Source: Stenotrophomonas maltophilia
GTDB lineage: Bacteria; Pseudomonadota; Gammaproteobacteria; Xanthomonadales; Xanthomonadaceae
Assembly (NCBI GenBank): GCA_002363385.1
Contig: DEVL01000003.1
Span: 1,333,748 to 1,397,747 of the forward strand
Direction of reading: 5' to 3'
Length of the DNA stretch: 64,000 bases
Part shown: positions 35,771 to 43,302 of the stretch, one piece after another
Position numbering within the stretch: the first letter of the stretch is position 1
Layout: every line of letters starts with the position of its first letter
Position numbers and translations under genes: made by a program
Notes under the pieces: generated by a model
Told to the model about the DNA's origin: nothing
Database searches by the model: none
What the model saw: the letters and a program-made list of their open reading frames with translations, nothing else

Positions 35771-37684
35771 CTAGGGACGACGGAAACGACGGTCGGCGGC
35801 AGTGACGAAGCCACCCAGTGCCATCAGCAGCGCGCCCAGCCAGATCCAGCGGACGAACGGTTTGATGTGCACGCGCACGGCCCATGCATTGTTGCCCAGC
35901 GACTCGCCAAGTGCCACGTAAACATCGCCGTTGAGGCGGGCGTGGATGCCGGCCTCGGTCATCACCTGGCCGCCACTGGCGTACAGGCGCTTTTCCGGAT
36001 GCAGCAGGGCCAGCTGGCGATCATGCTGGAGCACGCGCAGGTGGCCGCGATCGGCGACGTAGTTCGGGCCCTGTTGATGATCCACGCCTTCGAAGCGCAC
36101 TTCATAGGAGCCCACCACCAGCGACTGCCCGGGAGCGAGCGCCACTTCGCGCTGCACGTTCAGGGCTTCCACCAGCAGCGCACCGGCAAGGAACACGGCC
36201 ACACCGCCATGGGCCAGCAGCATGCCGACCATCTCGGCGGTGAACTTCCCGTTGCCGCGCAGGCGGGCCCAGACGAAACGCCCGGTACCGAACGCGACCC
36301 AGGCCGCACCGGTCACGCCGGCAGCGGTCTTCAATGCGCCCTGCGGCGCCATGAAGTACGCGATCACGCCCAGCAGCAGCGCCAGCGCCGCCCACGGTGC
36401 CAGCATCGCCACGCGGCGCGAGGCCTGGTCGCGCTGCCAGTTGACCAGCGGCCCGAACGGCAGCAGTGCCACCAGCGGTGCCATCAGCACCACGAACAGC
36501 GTGCCGAAGTAGGGCGGCCCGACCGAGACCTTGCCCAGGCCCAGTGCATCGGCCAGCAGCGGATACAGCGTGCCGAGCAGGACCATGCCGCAGGCGGCGG
36601 CGAGCAGCAGGTTGTTGGCCAGCAGCAGGGTCTCGCGTGAGGTTGGCAGGAAGCCGCGGCGCGGATCCTCGCTGGTCAGCGCGCCGGCGCGCAGTGCATA
36701 GAGCAGCAGCGCGCCACCGATCACCAGCGCCAGGAAAATCAGGATGAAGGTGCCACGCGAGGGATCGGCCGCGAACGAATGCACGCTCGTCAGCACACCC
36801 GAGCGCACCAGGAACGTGCCAAGCAGTGACAGCGCGAAGGCGGCGATGGCCAGCAGCAGCGTCCAGCTGGCAAAGCTGCCGCGTTTTTCAGTGACGGCCT
36901 GCGAATGGATCAACGCGGCCCCGGCCAGCCACGGCATGAAGCTGGCGTTCTCGACCGGATCCCAGAACCACCAGCCGCCCCAGCCCAGTTCGTAATACGC
37001 CCACCAGCTGCCCAGTGCGATGCCGATGGTCAGAAAGCCCCAGGCCACGTTGGTCCACGGGCGGGTCCAGCGCAGCCAGCGCGCATCCACCCGGCCTTCC
37101 AGCAGCGCGGCAATCGCGAAGGCGAAGGGCACTGCAAAGCCGACGTAACCGATGTAGAGCATCGGCGGGTGGATGATCAGCCCGGGATCCTGCAGCAGCG
37201 GGTTGAGATCGCGTCCTTCCAGCGGCGCCGGAATCAGCCGCGCGAACGGATTGGAGGTGAAGATCAGGAAGGCGAGGAAGCCGATGCTGATGATGCCAAG
37301 CACGCCCAGTACCCGGGCGGACACCTCTGCCGGCAGGCGCTTGGACCACAGCGCGACCGCGCCGCACCACAGGGCCAGCACCAGCGCCCACAGCAGCAGC
37401 GAGCCTTCATGCGCGCCCCAGACCGCCGAGTAACGGTAGGCCAGTGGCAGCAGCGAGTTGGAGTTCTCCGCCACATAGCGCACCGAGAAATCCTGGGTGA
37501 CGAAGGCGGCCGTCAGTACGCCGAATGCGCCCAGCAACAGCGCGAGCTGCGCATACGCCGCCGGTCGTGCCACCGCCATCCATGCGGTGCGGCCGCGATG
37601 GGCGCCCCACAGCGGCAGCACGGTCTGCAGCACGGCCATCAACAGCGCGGTGACCAGCAGGATCTGCCCCAGTTCCGGCAGCAC
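35771..37684 (-). CDS. ccmF: heme lyase CcmF
   Basis: CcmF is the large membrane subunit of the cytochrome c heme ligation complex. The 637-residue protein has about 15 membrane helices and the heme-handling WWD motif GWGGWWFWDPVENASFMPWL near residue 230. It also shows IHPPMLYIGYVG, with the conserved histidine, and a C-terminal periplasmic domain. It starts with GTG at 37684, immediately after the ccmE TGA with no gap. Length is typical (about 640-660). Confidence 0.95.
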   Translation of the reverse strand: MLPELGQILLVTALLMAVLQTVLPLWGAHRGRTAWMAVARPAAYAQLALLLGAFGVLTAAFVTQDFSVRYVAENSNSLLPLAYRYSAVWGAHEGSLLLWALVLALWCGAVALWSKRLPAEVSARVLGVLGIISIGFLAFLIFTSNPFARLIPAPLEGRDLNPLLQDPGLIIHPPMLYIGYVGFAVPFAFAIAALLEGRVDARWLRWTRPWTNVAWGFLTIGIALGSWWAYYELGWGGWWFWDPVENASFMPWLAGAALIHSQAVTEKRGSFASWTLLLAIAAFALSLLGTFLVRSGVLTSVHSFAADPSRGTFILIFLALVIGGALLLYALRAGALTSEDPRRGFLPTSRETLLLANNLLLAAACGMVLLGTLYPLLADALGLGKVSVGPPYFGTLFVVLMAPLVALLPFGPLVNWQRDQASRRVAMLAPWAALALLLGVIAYFMAPQGALKTAAGVTGAAWVAFGTGRFVWARLRGNGKFTAEMVGMLLAHGGVAVFLAGALLVEALNVQREVALAPGQSLVVGSYEVRFEGVDHQQGPNYVADRGHLRVLQHDRQLALLHPEKRLYASGGQVMTEAGIHARLNGDVYVALGESLGNNAWAVRVHIKPFVRWIWLGALLMALGGFVTAADRRFRRP

Positions 37685-38146
37685 TCAGTACGTCTCCGGC
37701 GCCGGCACGGGCACATCGTGTTTGGTGTGTGCCTGGCCCATCTTGTCGGCCACTTCCTTGGGCATGTAGGTCTCGTCGTGCTTGGCCAGCACTTCCTCGG
37801 CGATGAAGCGACCGTCCTGCAGGCGGCCGGTGGCCACCACAGCGGTGCCCTCGGCGAACAGGTCCGGCAGGATCCGCGAGGTGATCACCGGCAGGGTCGC
37901 GTCACCATCGGTGACCACGAAGTGGGCATCCAATGAGCCGGGCGCGCGTTGCAGCGAGCCTTTGACCACCATGCCGCCCAGGCGGAACCGGGCGTGATCG
38001 CCGGCATCGCCGCGCAGCACTTCGGACGGGGTATAGAGGTAGGCGATATTGCGCTGCAGGGCCATCGCGACCAGCGCGGTCGCCAGGCCGGAGGCCAGCA
38101 CCAGCAGCATCACCCAGAGCAGGCGGCGACGCCGGACCGGATTCAT
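37685..38146 (-). CDS. ccmE: heme chaperone CcmE
   Basis: CcmE binds heme covalently in the periplasm and hands it to CcmF/H. The 153-residue protein has an Arg-rich N terminus (MNPVRRRRLLW), a membrane helix and an OB-fold domain. The heme-binding histidine lies in AKHDETYMP near residue 129. The start at 38146 overlaps the ccmD stop (ATGA); a longer frame upstream runs through ccmD and is rejected. Confidence 0.95.
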   Translation of the reverse strand: MNPVRRRRLLWVMLLVLASGLATALVAMALQRNIAYLYTPSEVLRGDAGDHARFRLGGMVVKGSLQRAPGSLDAHFVVTDGDATLPVITSRILPDLFAEGTAVVATGRLQDGRFIAEEVLAKHDETYMPKEVADKMGQAHTKHDVPVPAPETY

Positions 38147-38328
38147 CGGGTCAGCTCCGGCGCCAGCGGCGGCGCGCTGCCGGCCGCCGCACGGGCCTGT
38201 TGGCGCTGCTGGCGGCGGACCGCCAAGCGGCGCGCCCAGCGCAGGCGCAGCCAGGAGCCGATGGCATCGCTGCCCAGCACCAGCACGAACACCGCGTAGG
38301 CGGCAATCACATAGGGCAGGTGGGTCAT
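38143..38328 (-). CDS. ccmD: heme exporter protein CcmD
   Basis: A 61-residue small membrane protein that connects CcmABC with CcmE. It has one N-terminal helix (THLPYVIAAYAVFVLVLG) followed by a basic tail (RLRWARRLAVRRQQRQQ), the standard CcmD design. Its ATG overlaps the ccmC stop (ATGA) and its stop overlaps the ccmE start. The call rests on topology plus position between ccmC and ccmE. Confidence 0.92.
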   Translation of the reverse strand: MTHLPYVIAAYAVFVLVLGSDAIGSWLRLRWARRLAVRRQQRQQARAAAGSAPPLAPELTR

Positions 38329-39089
38329 GGGCGGCGGTCCTCCAGCGGTGCACGGATGCCGGCGGTGACCCAGGCCTTGCCGGCCTCGCGCAGCAGGTTG
38401 TCGGCGCGGGCCTTGGCCAGCAGCGAGCCGGCGAACCACAGCTTGGTGCCGATCACCATCAGCCACAGCGGCAGCGCCATGCTGGCATCCAGCGTGGATT
38501 CGCCGAACAGGCGGATGGTCTGGCCCTGGTGCAGGCTGCCCCACCATTCAACGGAATAGCGGATCACCGGCAGCAGGCTCACCCCGACGATGGCCAGCAG
38601 GCCGGCCGCGCGCGCGGCACTGCGGCGGTCCTCGATGGCGTAGTACAGGCCGATCACGCCCAGATACAGGAGCAGCAGGATCAGCTCGGTGGTCATGCGC
38701 GGGTCCCAGTCCCACCAAGTGCCCCAGGTCGGTTTGCCCCAGATGCTGCCGGTCAGCAGAGTGATCAGGGTGAAGCCGGCACCGAGCGGGGCGCAGGCCA
38801 TCGCCAGGATTTCACAGGTCTTGATCCGCCAGATCAGCGCGATCGCCGCGTACAGCGCCATCAGCGCGAACACGAACAGACTCATCCACGCGCTGGGCAC
38901 ATGGATGTAGAGAATGCGGAAGCTGTCCAGCTGCTTGGAATCGGCCGGTACCACCGCCAGTGCCTGCCAGATGCCGATAAGCAGCACCGGCACTGCCGCC
39001 AGGTAGAACACCCGCGACCAGCGCGCGGCAAAGCGGTCGAAGGTGGGCGGCGAACCGAGTTGGTGGAACCAGCGGACGATCGGGTGCAT
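38325..39089 (-). CDS. ccmC: heme transporter/handling protein CcmC
   Basis: CcmC loads heme onto CcmE. The 254-residue protein has six membrane helices, the tryptophan-rich motif WGTWWDWDPRM near residue 124, and conserved flanking histidines (YIHVPSAWMS and SLHQGQTI). The ATG at 39089 begins MHPIVRWFHQLGSPP, matching family starts; an upstream extension to 39188 looks non-coding. It is followed by ccmD with a four-base overlap. The gap to ccmB is 123 bases, the largest in the ccm operon. Confidence 0.95.
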   Translation of the reverse strand: MHPIVRWFHQLGSPPTFDRFAARWSRVFYLAAVPVLLIGIWQALAVVPADSKQLDSFRILYIHVPSAWMSLFVFALMALYAAIALIWRIKTCEILAMACAPLGAGFTLITLLTGSIWGKPTWGTWWDWDPRMTTELILLLLYLGVIGLYYAIEDRRSAARAAGLLAIVGVSLLPVIRYSVEWWGSLHQGQTIRLFGESTLDASMALPLWLMVIGTKLWFAGSLLAKARADNLLREAGKAWVTAGIRAPLEDRRP

Positions 39090-39212
39090 GCGGCAGTGGC
39101 TATCCAACGAAGGGCGACGATGGAACGGACGTGGAGTGGCTCGGCAACGGGTGACGCGGATGCAGGTGACGATCACAACGCCGCTCACGCCACCGACAGT
39201 ACGCCATACCGC

Positions 39213-39908
39213 TCAACTCAGCGAGATGCGGATCGCGGCGGCTGTCGCCAGCGGGGCCAGCACCAGTGCAATCACCAGTCCGGCGCCCAGCATCAGCAGC
39301 GCGCCGATCGGGTCCTGCCCGCGCGCGACCGCCGCCACGCTGCCTGCGCCGAACACCAGCACCGGCACATACAGCGGCAGGGCCAGCAGCGCCACGAGAA
39401 TACCAGAGCGCCGTATGCCGACCGTCAGCGCGGCAACCACCCCGCCGATCAGGCTCAGCAAGGGCGTTCCCAGCAGCAACGATGCCAGCAACATCGGCAG
39501 CTGGTCATGCGGCAGATGCAGCATTTCTGCCAGCAGCGGCGAGATCACGATCAGCGGCAGCGCGGTGGTGAGCCAGTGCACCAGCACCCGCACCAGTACC
39601 AGCCAGGCCAGCGGCACCGGGGCCAGCAGCCATTGCTCCAGCGAGCCATCTTCGGCGTCGCTGCGGAACAGCGAATCCATCGCCAACTGGCCGGCCAACA
39701 GCACCGACAGCCACATCACCGCCGCGGCCACGCGGGCCATGGCCTCCGGATCGCGGCCCAGCGCCAGTGCGAACAGCACGACCACCAGCAGCGCGAACAG
39801 CACGGGCTGCAGCGCATCGCCGCGGCGGCGCCAGAGCAGGCGCATGTCGCGGGCCACCAGCGCCCGTGCGGTCTGCCACAGACCCGGCTCGGTCCCTGGC
39901 GCGATCAT
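39213..39908 (-). CDS. ccmB: heme exporter membrane protein CcmB
   Basis: CcmB is the membrane permease of the CcmABCD complex that releases holo-CcmE. The 231-residue protein has six hydrophobic segments, with the family-typical GRDPEAMARVAAAVMWLSVLL and EDGSLEQWLLAP stretches. The ATG at 39908 overlaps the ccmA stop by four bases. Length is close to the usual 220-225. Confidence 0.94.
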   Translation of the reverse strand: MIAPGTEPGLWQTARALVARDMRLLWRRRGDALQPVLFALLVVVLFALALGRDPEAMARVAAAVMWLSVLLAGQLAMDSLFRSDAEDGSLEQWLLAPVPLAWLVLVRVLVHWLTTALPLIVISPLLAEMLHLPHDQLPMLLASLLLGTPLLSLIGGVVAALTVGIRRSGILVALLALPLYVPVLVFGAGSVAAVARGQDPIGALLMLGAGLVIALVLAPLATAAAIRISLS

Positions 39909-40534
39909 GCGGCTTCTCCCAGGGTCAGTAGGCGCGTACGCACCGGCGGGGCGGAATAGGCGCCATGAGTGGTGACCAGGGCGGCGCCGCCGCTGCGCAG
40001 GTGCGCGGAAATCATGCGGTTCACCAGATTGATGCCGTCCAGATCCAGATTGGCGTAGGGCTCGTCGAGCAGCCACAGCGGCGCGGGCGAGAGCCAGATG
40101 CGGGCCAGCGCCAGGCGCCGCTTCTGCCCGGCCGACAACTGCCGCACCAGGGTGTCCTCATGCCCGGCCAGGCCGACGATGGCCAGTGCATTGCCCGGCA
40201 TCTGGCGCGCGCGGCGGCCGTGCAGGCCGCACAGGAAATGCAGGTTCTCCAGCGTGTCCAGGTCCGGCTTCAGTGCGGGCAGGTGGCTCAGGTAGGCCAC
40301 GTAGTTGGCGCGCTCCTTGTGCCCGGCACGCTTGCCATCGATCTCCACCTGGCCGCTGTCGGCGCGCAGCAGGCCGGCCAGCACCCGCAGCAGGGTGGTC
40401 TTGCCGGCACCGTTGTCACCCTGCACCAGCAGGGCTTCGCCGGCATCCACGTGCAGATCCAGCGGGCCGAAGACGGGTTCGTCGTTGCGACTGAAGCCAA
40501 GGCCATGCGCGGCCAGCAACGGAGGGGCGTTCAA
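39905..40534 (-). CDS. ccmA: heme exporter ATP-binding protein CcmA
   Basis: CcmA is the ATPase of the CcmAB complex. About 209 residues carry Walker A GDNGAGKTTL near residue 40, signature LSAGQKRRLALAR, Walker B LWLLDEPYANLD and the H-loop TTHG. No ATG lies near the expected N terminus: the frame is open far upstream, but homology begins at NAPPLLAAHGLGFSR. TTG at 40534 or GTG at 40552 are the candidate starts; TTG is reported with low certainty. It is the first gene of ccmABCDEFGHI, divergent from the aminotransferase gene. Confidence 0.88.
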   Translation of the reverse strand: MNAPPLLAAHGLGFSRNDEPVFGPLDLHVDAGEALLVQGDNGAGKTTLLRVLAGLLRADSGQVEIDGKRAGHKERANYVAYLSHLPALKPDLDTLENLHFLCGLHGRRARQMPGNALAIVGLAGHEDTLVRQLSAGQKRRLALARIWLSPAPLWLLDEPYANLDLDGINLVNRMISAHLRSGGAALVTTHGAYSAPPVRTRLLTLGEAA

Positions 40535-40636
40535 GGGGCGGGATCTTTGCACCGGAATGGGCCGCCATTGTATCGGGGGAACGGGCTGGATGATTTGCGT
40601 ACACTGGGAGTTCCCCAGGTTCTTTCCCTGCTGCCG

Positions 40637-41785
40637 ATGCAACCGCAAACCAAGCTGCCCAAGGTGGGCACCACCATCTTCACCGTGATGTCCCAGCTCG
40701 CCGCCGAACACGGGGCGGTCAACCTTGGCCAGGGGTTCCCGGATTTCTCCGCACCGCAGCGGCTGATCGATGAAACCATCGCCGCGATGCAGGGTGGGCT
40801 CAACCAGTACCCGCCGATGACCGGCGTGGCACCGCTGCGCCAGGCCATCGCGCAGAAGTCGCTGGAGCTGTACGGCGCCCAGGTGGATCCGGACACCGAG
40901 ATCACGGTCACCAGCGGCGCTACTGAGGCGATCTTCAACGCCATCCACGCGGTGGTGCGCCCAGGCGAGGAAGTGATCGTGCTCGACCCGGCCTACGACT
41001 GCTACGAACCGGCGATCGATCTGGCCGGTGCGCGTGCCGTGCACGTGCCGCTGGACCCGCAGACCTTCGCGGTCGACTGGGACCGCGTGCGTGCCGCGAT
41101 CACCCCGCGCACCCGCCTGCTGATGGTCAACACGCCGCACAACCCGTCCGGCGCGATGCTGACCGCCGAGGACATGCAGGCCCTGGCCGATGTGTTGCGT
41201 GGCACCGACATTTACCTGATTTCCGATGAGGTGTACGAGCACATCATTTACGACGGCCGCCGCCACGAATCCTCGTTGCGTCATCCGGAACTGCGCGAGC
41301 GCGCGTTCGTCATTTCCAGCTTCGGCAAGACCTACCACTGCACCGGCTGGAAGATTGGCTATGCGATCGCGCCGCCAGCGATGACCGCAGAGTTCCGCAA
41401 GGTGCACCAGTACAACACCTTCACCAGCTTCGGCCCGGCCCAATACGGTTTTGCGGCGATGATCCGCGACGAGCCCGAGCACCATCTGGAACTGGGTGCT
41501 TTCTACCAGGCCAAGCGCGACCGCTTCCGCGAGCAGCTGCTGACCACGCGCCTGACACCGCTGCCCGTACCGGGTGGTTACTTCCAGCTGGTGGCTTACT
41601 CGGCCGTCAGCGATCTGCCGGACCACGAATTCGTGAAATGGCTGACGATCGAGAAGGGCGTGGCGGCGATCCCGCTGTCGCCGTTCTATGAGACCGCCCC
41701 GGCCGGCCAGCGCCTGGTCCGCCTGTGCTTTGCCAAGAACGACGCCACGATGGACGCGGCGATCGAACGCCTGCGGGCACTGTGA
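40637..41785 (+). CDS. pyridoxal-phosphate aminotransferase, methionine aminotransferase type
   Basis: A class I/II aminotransferase of 382 residues. It has NLGQGFPDF, TVTSGATEAIF, NTPHNPSGAML and the PLP lysine in SFGKTYHCTGWKIGY near residue 237; the substrate-carboxylate arginine is in RLCFAK. It most resembles the YbdL/methionine aminotransferase branch, which makes keto-methylthiobutyrate with glutamine as amino donor. The coupled downstream omega-amidase supports glutamine transamination, because it would remove the ketoglutaramate produced. The ATG at 40637 begins MQPQTKLPKVGTT. The stop overlaps the next ATG (TGATG). Confidence 0.88.
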   Translation: MQPQTKLPKVGTTIFTVMSQLAAEHGAVNLGQGFPDFSAPQRLIDETIAAMQGGLNQYPPMTGVAPLRQAIAQKSLELYGAQVDPDTEITVTSGATEAIFNAIHAVVRPGEEVIVLDPAYDCYEPAIDLAGARAVHVPLDPQTFAVDWDRVRAAITPRTRLLMVNTPHNPSGAMLTAEDMQALADVLRGTDIYLISDEVYEHIIYDGRRHESSLRHPELRERAFVISSFGKTYHCTGWKIGYAIAPPAMTAEFRKVHQYNTFTSFGPAQYGFAAMIRDEPEHHLELGAFYQAKRDRFREQLLTTRLTPLPVPGGYFQLVAYSAVSDLPDHEFVKWLTIEKGVAAIPLSPFYETAPAGQRLVRLCFAKNDATMDAAIERLRAL

Positions 41786-42609
41786 TGAGTACTGTGACCG
41801 AGCTGCAGGACCTGCGCGTTTCCCTGATCCAGGGTGACACCCGCTGGCACGACCCGGCGGGCAATCGCGCGCATTACGGTGCGCTGCTGGCGCCGCTGGC
41901 CGGGCAGACCGACCTGGTGATCCTGCCGGAAACCTTCACCAGTGGCTTCTCCAACGATGCCATCGACAAGGCAGAGGGCATGGACGGCCCTACTGTCGCC
42001 TGGATCCGCGAGCAGGCCGTGCGGCTGGGCGCGGCGGTCACCGGCAGCGTGCAGCTGCGGGTGGGCGAGGGCGTCTACAACCGCTTGCTGTGGGCCACAC
42101 CGGAGGGCGAGCTTCAGTACTACGACAAGCGCCACCTGTTCCGTTACGGCGGTGAGCACGAACGCTATGCCGCCGGCAGCGAGCGTCTGTGCGTGGAATG
42201 GAAGGGCTGGCGGATCAATCCGCAGGTCTGCTACGACCTGCGTTTCCCGGTGTTCTGCCGCAACCGGTATAACGTGGAGCGCGCCGACCAGCTGGATTTC
42301 GATCTGCAGATCTTCGTGGCCAACTGGCCGTCGGCACGCGCCTATGCGTGGAAGACGCTGCTGCGTGCGCGTGCGATCGAGAACCTCTGCTATGTGGCGG
42401 CGGTGAACCGCATCGGTGTGGACGGCAACGCGCTGCATTACGCCGGCGACAGTGCGGTGATCGATTTCCTGGGTCAGCCGCAGGTGGAAGTACGCGAACG
42501 CGAGCAGGTGGTGACCACCACCATCTCGGCGGCGGCACTGGCCGCGCACCGCGCGCGCTTTCCGGCCATGCTCGACGCGGACAGCTTCACCCTACAGGAA
42601 CGCAGCTGA
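41785..42609 (+). CDS. omega-amidase / nitrilase-family amidohydrolase (YafV/Nit2-like)
   Basis: A 274-residue carbon-nitrogen hydrolase with the family triad: Glu in LPETFTSGFS, Lys in YYDKRHLFRYGGE and Cys in NPQVCYDLRFPVF. The YDKRHLF and CYDLRFP signatures match the omega-amidases, which hydrolyse alpha-ketoglutaramate or alpha-ketosuccinamate. The gene is coupled by a one-base overlap (TGATG) to the aminotransferase, which would make exactly that product from glutamine. The pair probably works in methionine salvage or amino-donor recycling. Confidence 0.9.
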   Translation: MSTVTELQDLRVSLIQGDTRWHDPAGNRAHYGALLAPLAGQTDLVILPETFTSGFSNDAIDKAEGMDGPTVAWIREQAVRLGAAVTGSVQLRVGEGVYNRLLWATPEGELQYYDKRHLFRYGGEHERYAAGSERLCVEWKGWRINPQVCYDLRFPVFCRNRYNVERADQLDFDLQIFVANWPSARAYAWKTLLRARAIENLCYVAAVNRIGVDGNALHYAGDSAVIDFLGQPQVEVREREQVVTTTISAAALAAHRARFPAMLDADSFTLQERS

Positions 42610-42709
42610 CGGCTGAACGGATGCCGGATGCGCGCGATACGCATCATCCGCGCCACACGCGTGCGCTGCTAGATTCGGCTCGTTACCCCTTCAGTACGAG
42701 CGGACCCGC

Positions 42710-43144
42710 ATGAAGAAGTTCTCCCTGGCATTGATCGCATTGGCCGGCATCTCGGCCGTGCCGGCCGCGCAGGCGGCCGGCAATATTGATTGCGAGCTGC
42801 ACTACAACCTGGCCGGTTGGTCGGTGCTGTACAAGACCGCCTCGGGCACGGGTACGATCCAGTGCGACAACGGCGCGCGCATCCCGGTCAAGATCACCGC
42901 CAAGGGCGGCGGCCTCACCGTGGGCAAGTCCAAGATCGTCGATGGCAAGGGCAAGTTCTCCGGCGCCTATTCGGTGAACGATCTGATCGGCTCCTACGCG
43001 GCCGTTGAAGCGCACGCCGGCGCGGACAAATCCAGCAACGCACAGGTGATGACCAAGGGCGATATCTCGCTTGCCTTGGCTGGTACTGGCAAGGGCTGGG
43101 ATCTGGGCGTGGGCGTGGGGCGGTTCACCATCGAGCGCCGTTGA
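42710..43144 (+). CDS. small secreted protein of unknown function
   Basis: A 144-residue protein with a clear signal peptide (MKKFSLALIALAGISAVPAAQA). The mature part has two cysteines (NIDCELHY and TIQCDNGAR), probably a disulfide. It is Gly- and Lys-rich with alternating strands (GKSKIVDGKGKFSGAYSV, GWDLGVGVGRFTIE), which suggests a beta-sandwich or barrel. I do not recognise a family with certainty. It stands alone, with a strong terminator about 110 bases downstream and a pair of REP-like palindromes directly after its stop. Confidence 0.75.
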   Translation: MKKFSLALIALAGISAVPAAQAAGNIDCELHYNLAGWSVLYKTASGTGTIQCDNGARIPVKITAKGGGLTVGKSKIVDGKGKFSGAYSVNDLIGSYAAVEAHAGADKSSNAQVMTKGDISLALAGTGKGWDLGVGVGRFTIERR

Positions 43145-43147
43145 GGG

Positions 43148-43170
43148 GTAGGGCCACGCCCTGCGTGGCT
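43148..43170 (+). repeat. GTAG-type REP (SMAG-like), forward unit of a pair
   Basis: GTAG followed by a stem AGCCACGC-type (GGCCACGC / GCGTGGCT) around a short CCT loop, starting four bases after the stop of the small secreted protein gene. The opposing unit is at 43197-43221, so the two form a head-to-head pair. Confidence 0.55.
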
Positions 43171-43196
43171 GCACCACCGCCTTCGGCATGATACGC

Positions 43197-43221
43197 AGCC
43201 ACCCATGGGGTGGCTCTGCAC
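43197..43221 (-). repeat. REP-like palindrome, reverse unit of the pair
   Basis: On the minus strand it reads GTGCAGAGCCACCCC, a CAT-type loop, then GGGTGGCT. GTGCAG replaces GTAG in this unit. It is paired with 43148-43170. Confidence 0.5.
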
Positions 43222-43251
43222 GACCGGGTTGATCGCCGCCCGCGTGGACCC

Positions 43252-43283
43252 AAAAAAAACCCCGGCCGAAGCCGGGGTTTTTT
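43252..43283. terminator. bidirectional intrinsic terminator
   Basis: An A8 run, stem CCCCGGC / GCCGGGG with loop CGAA, then T6. The flanking A and T runs make it work in both directions: for the secreted protein gene (+) and for rluB (-). Confidence 0.95.
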
Positions 43284-43302
43284 GATCTCAGCGTATCAGT
43301 GA

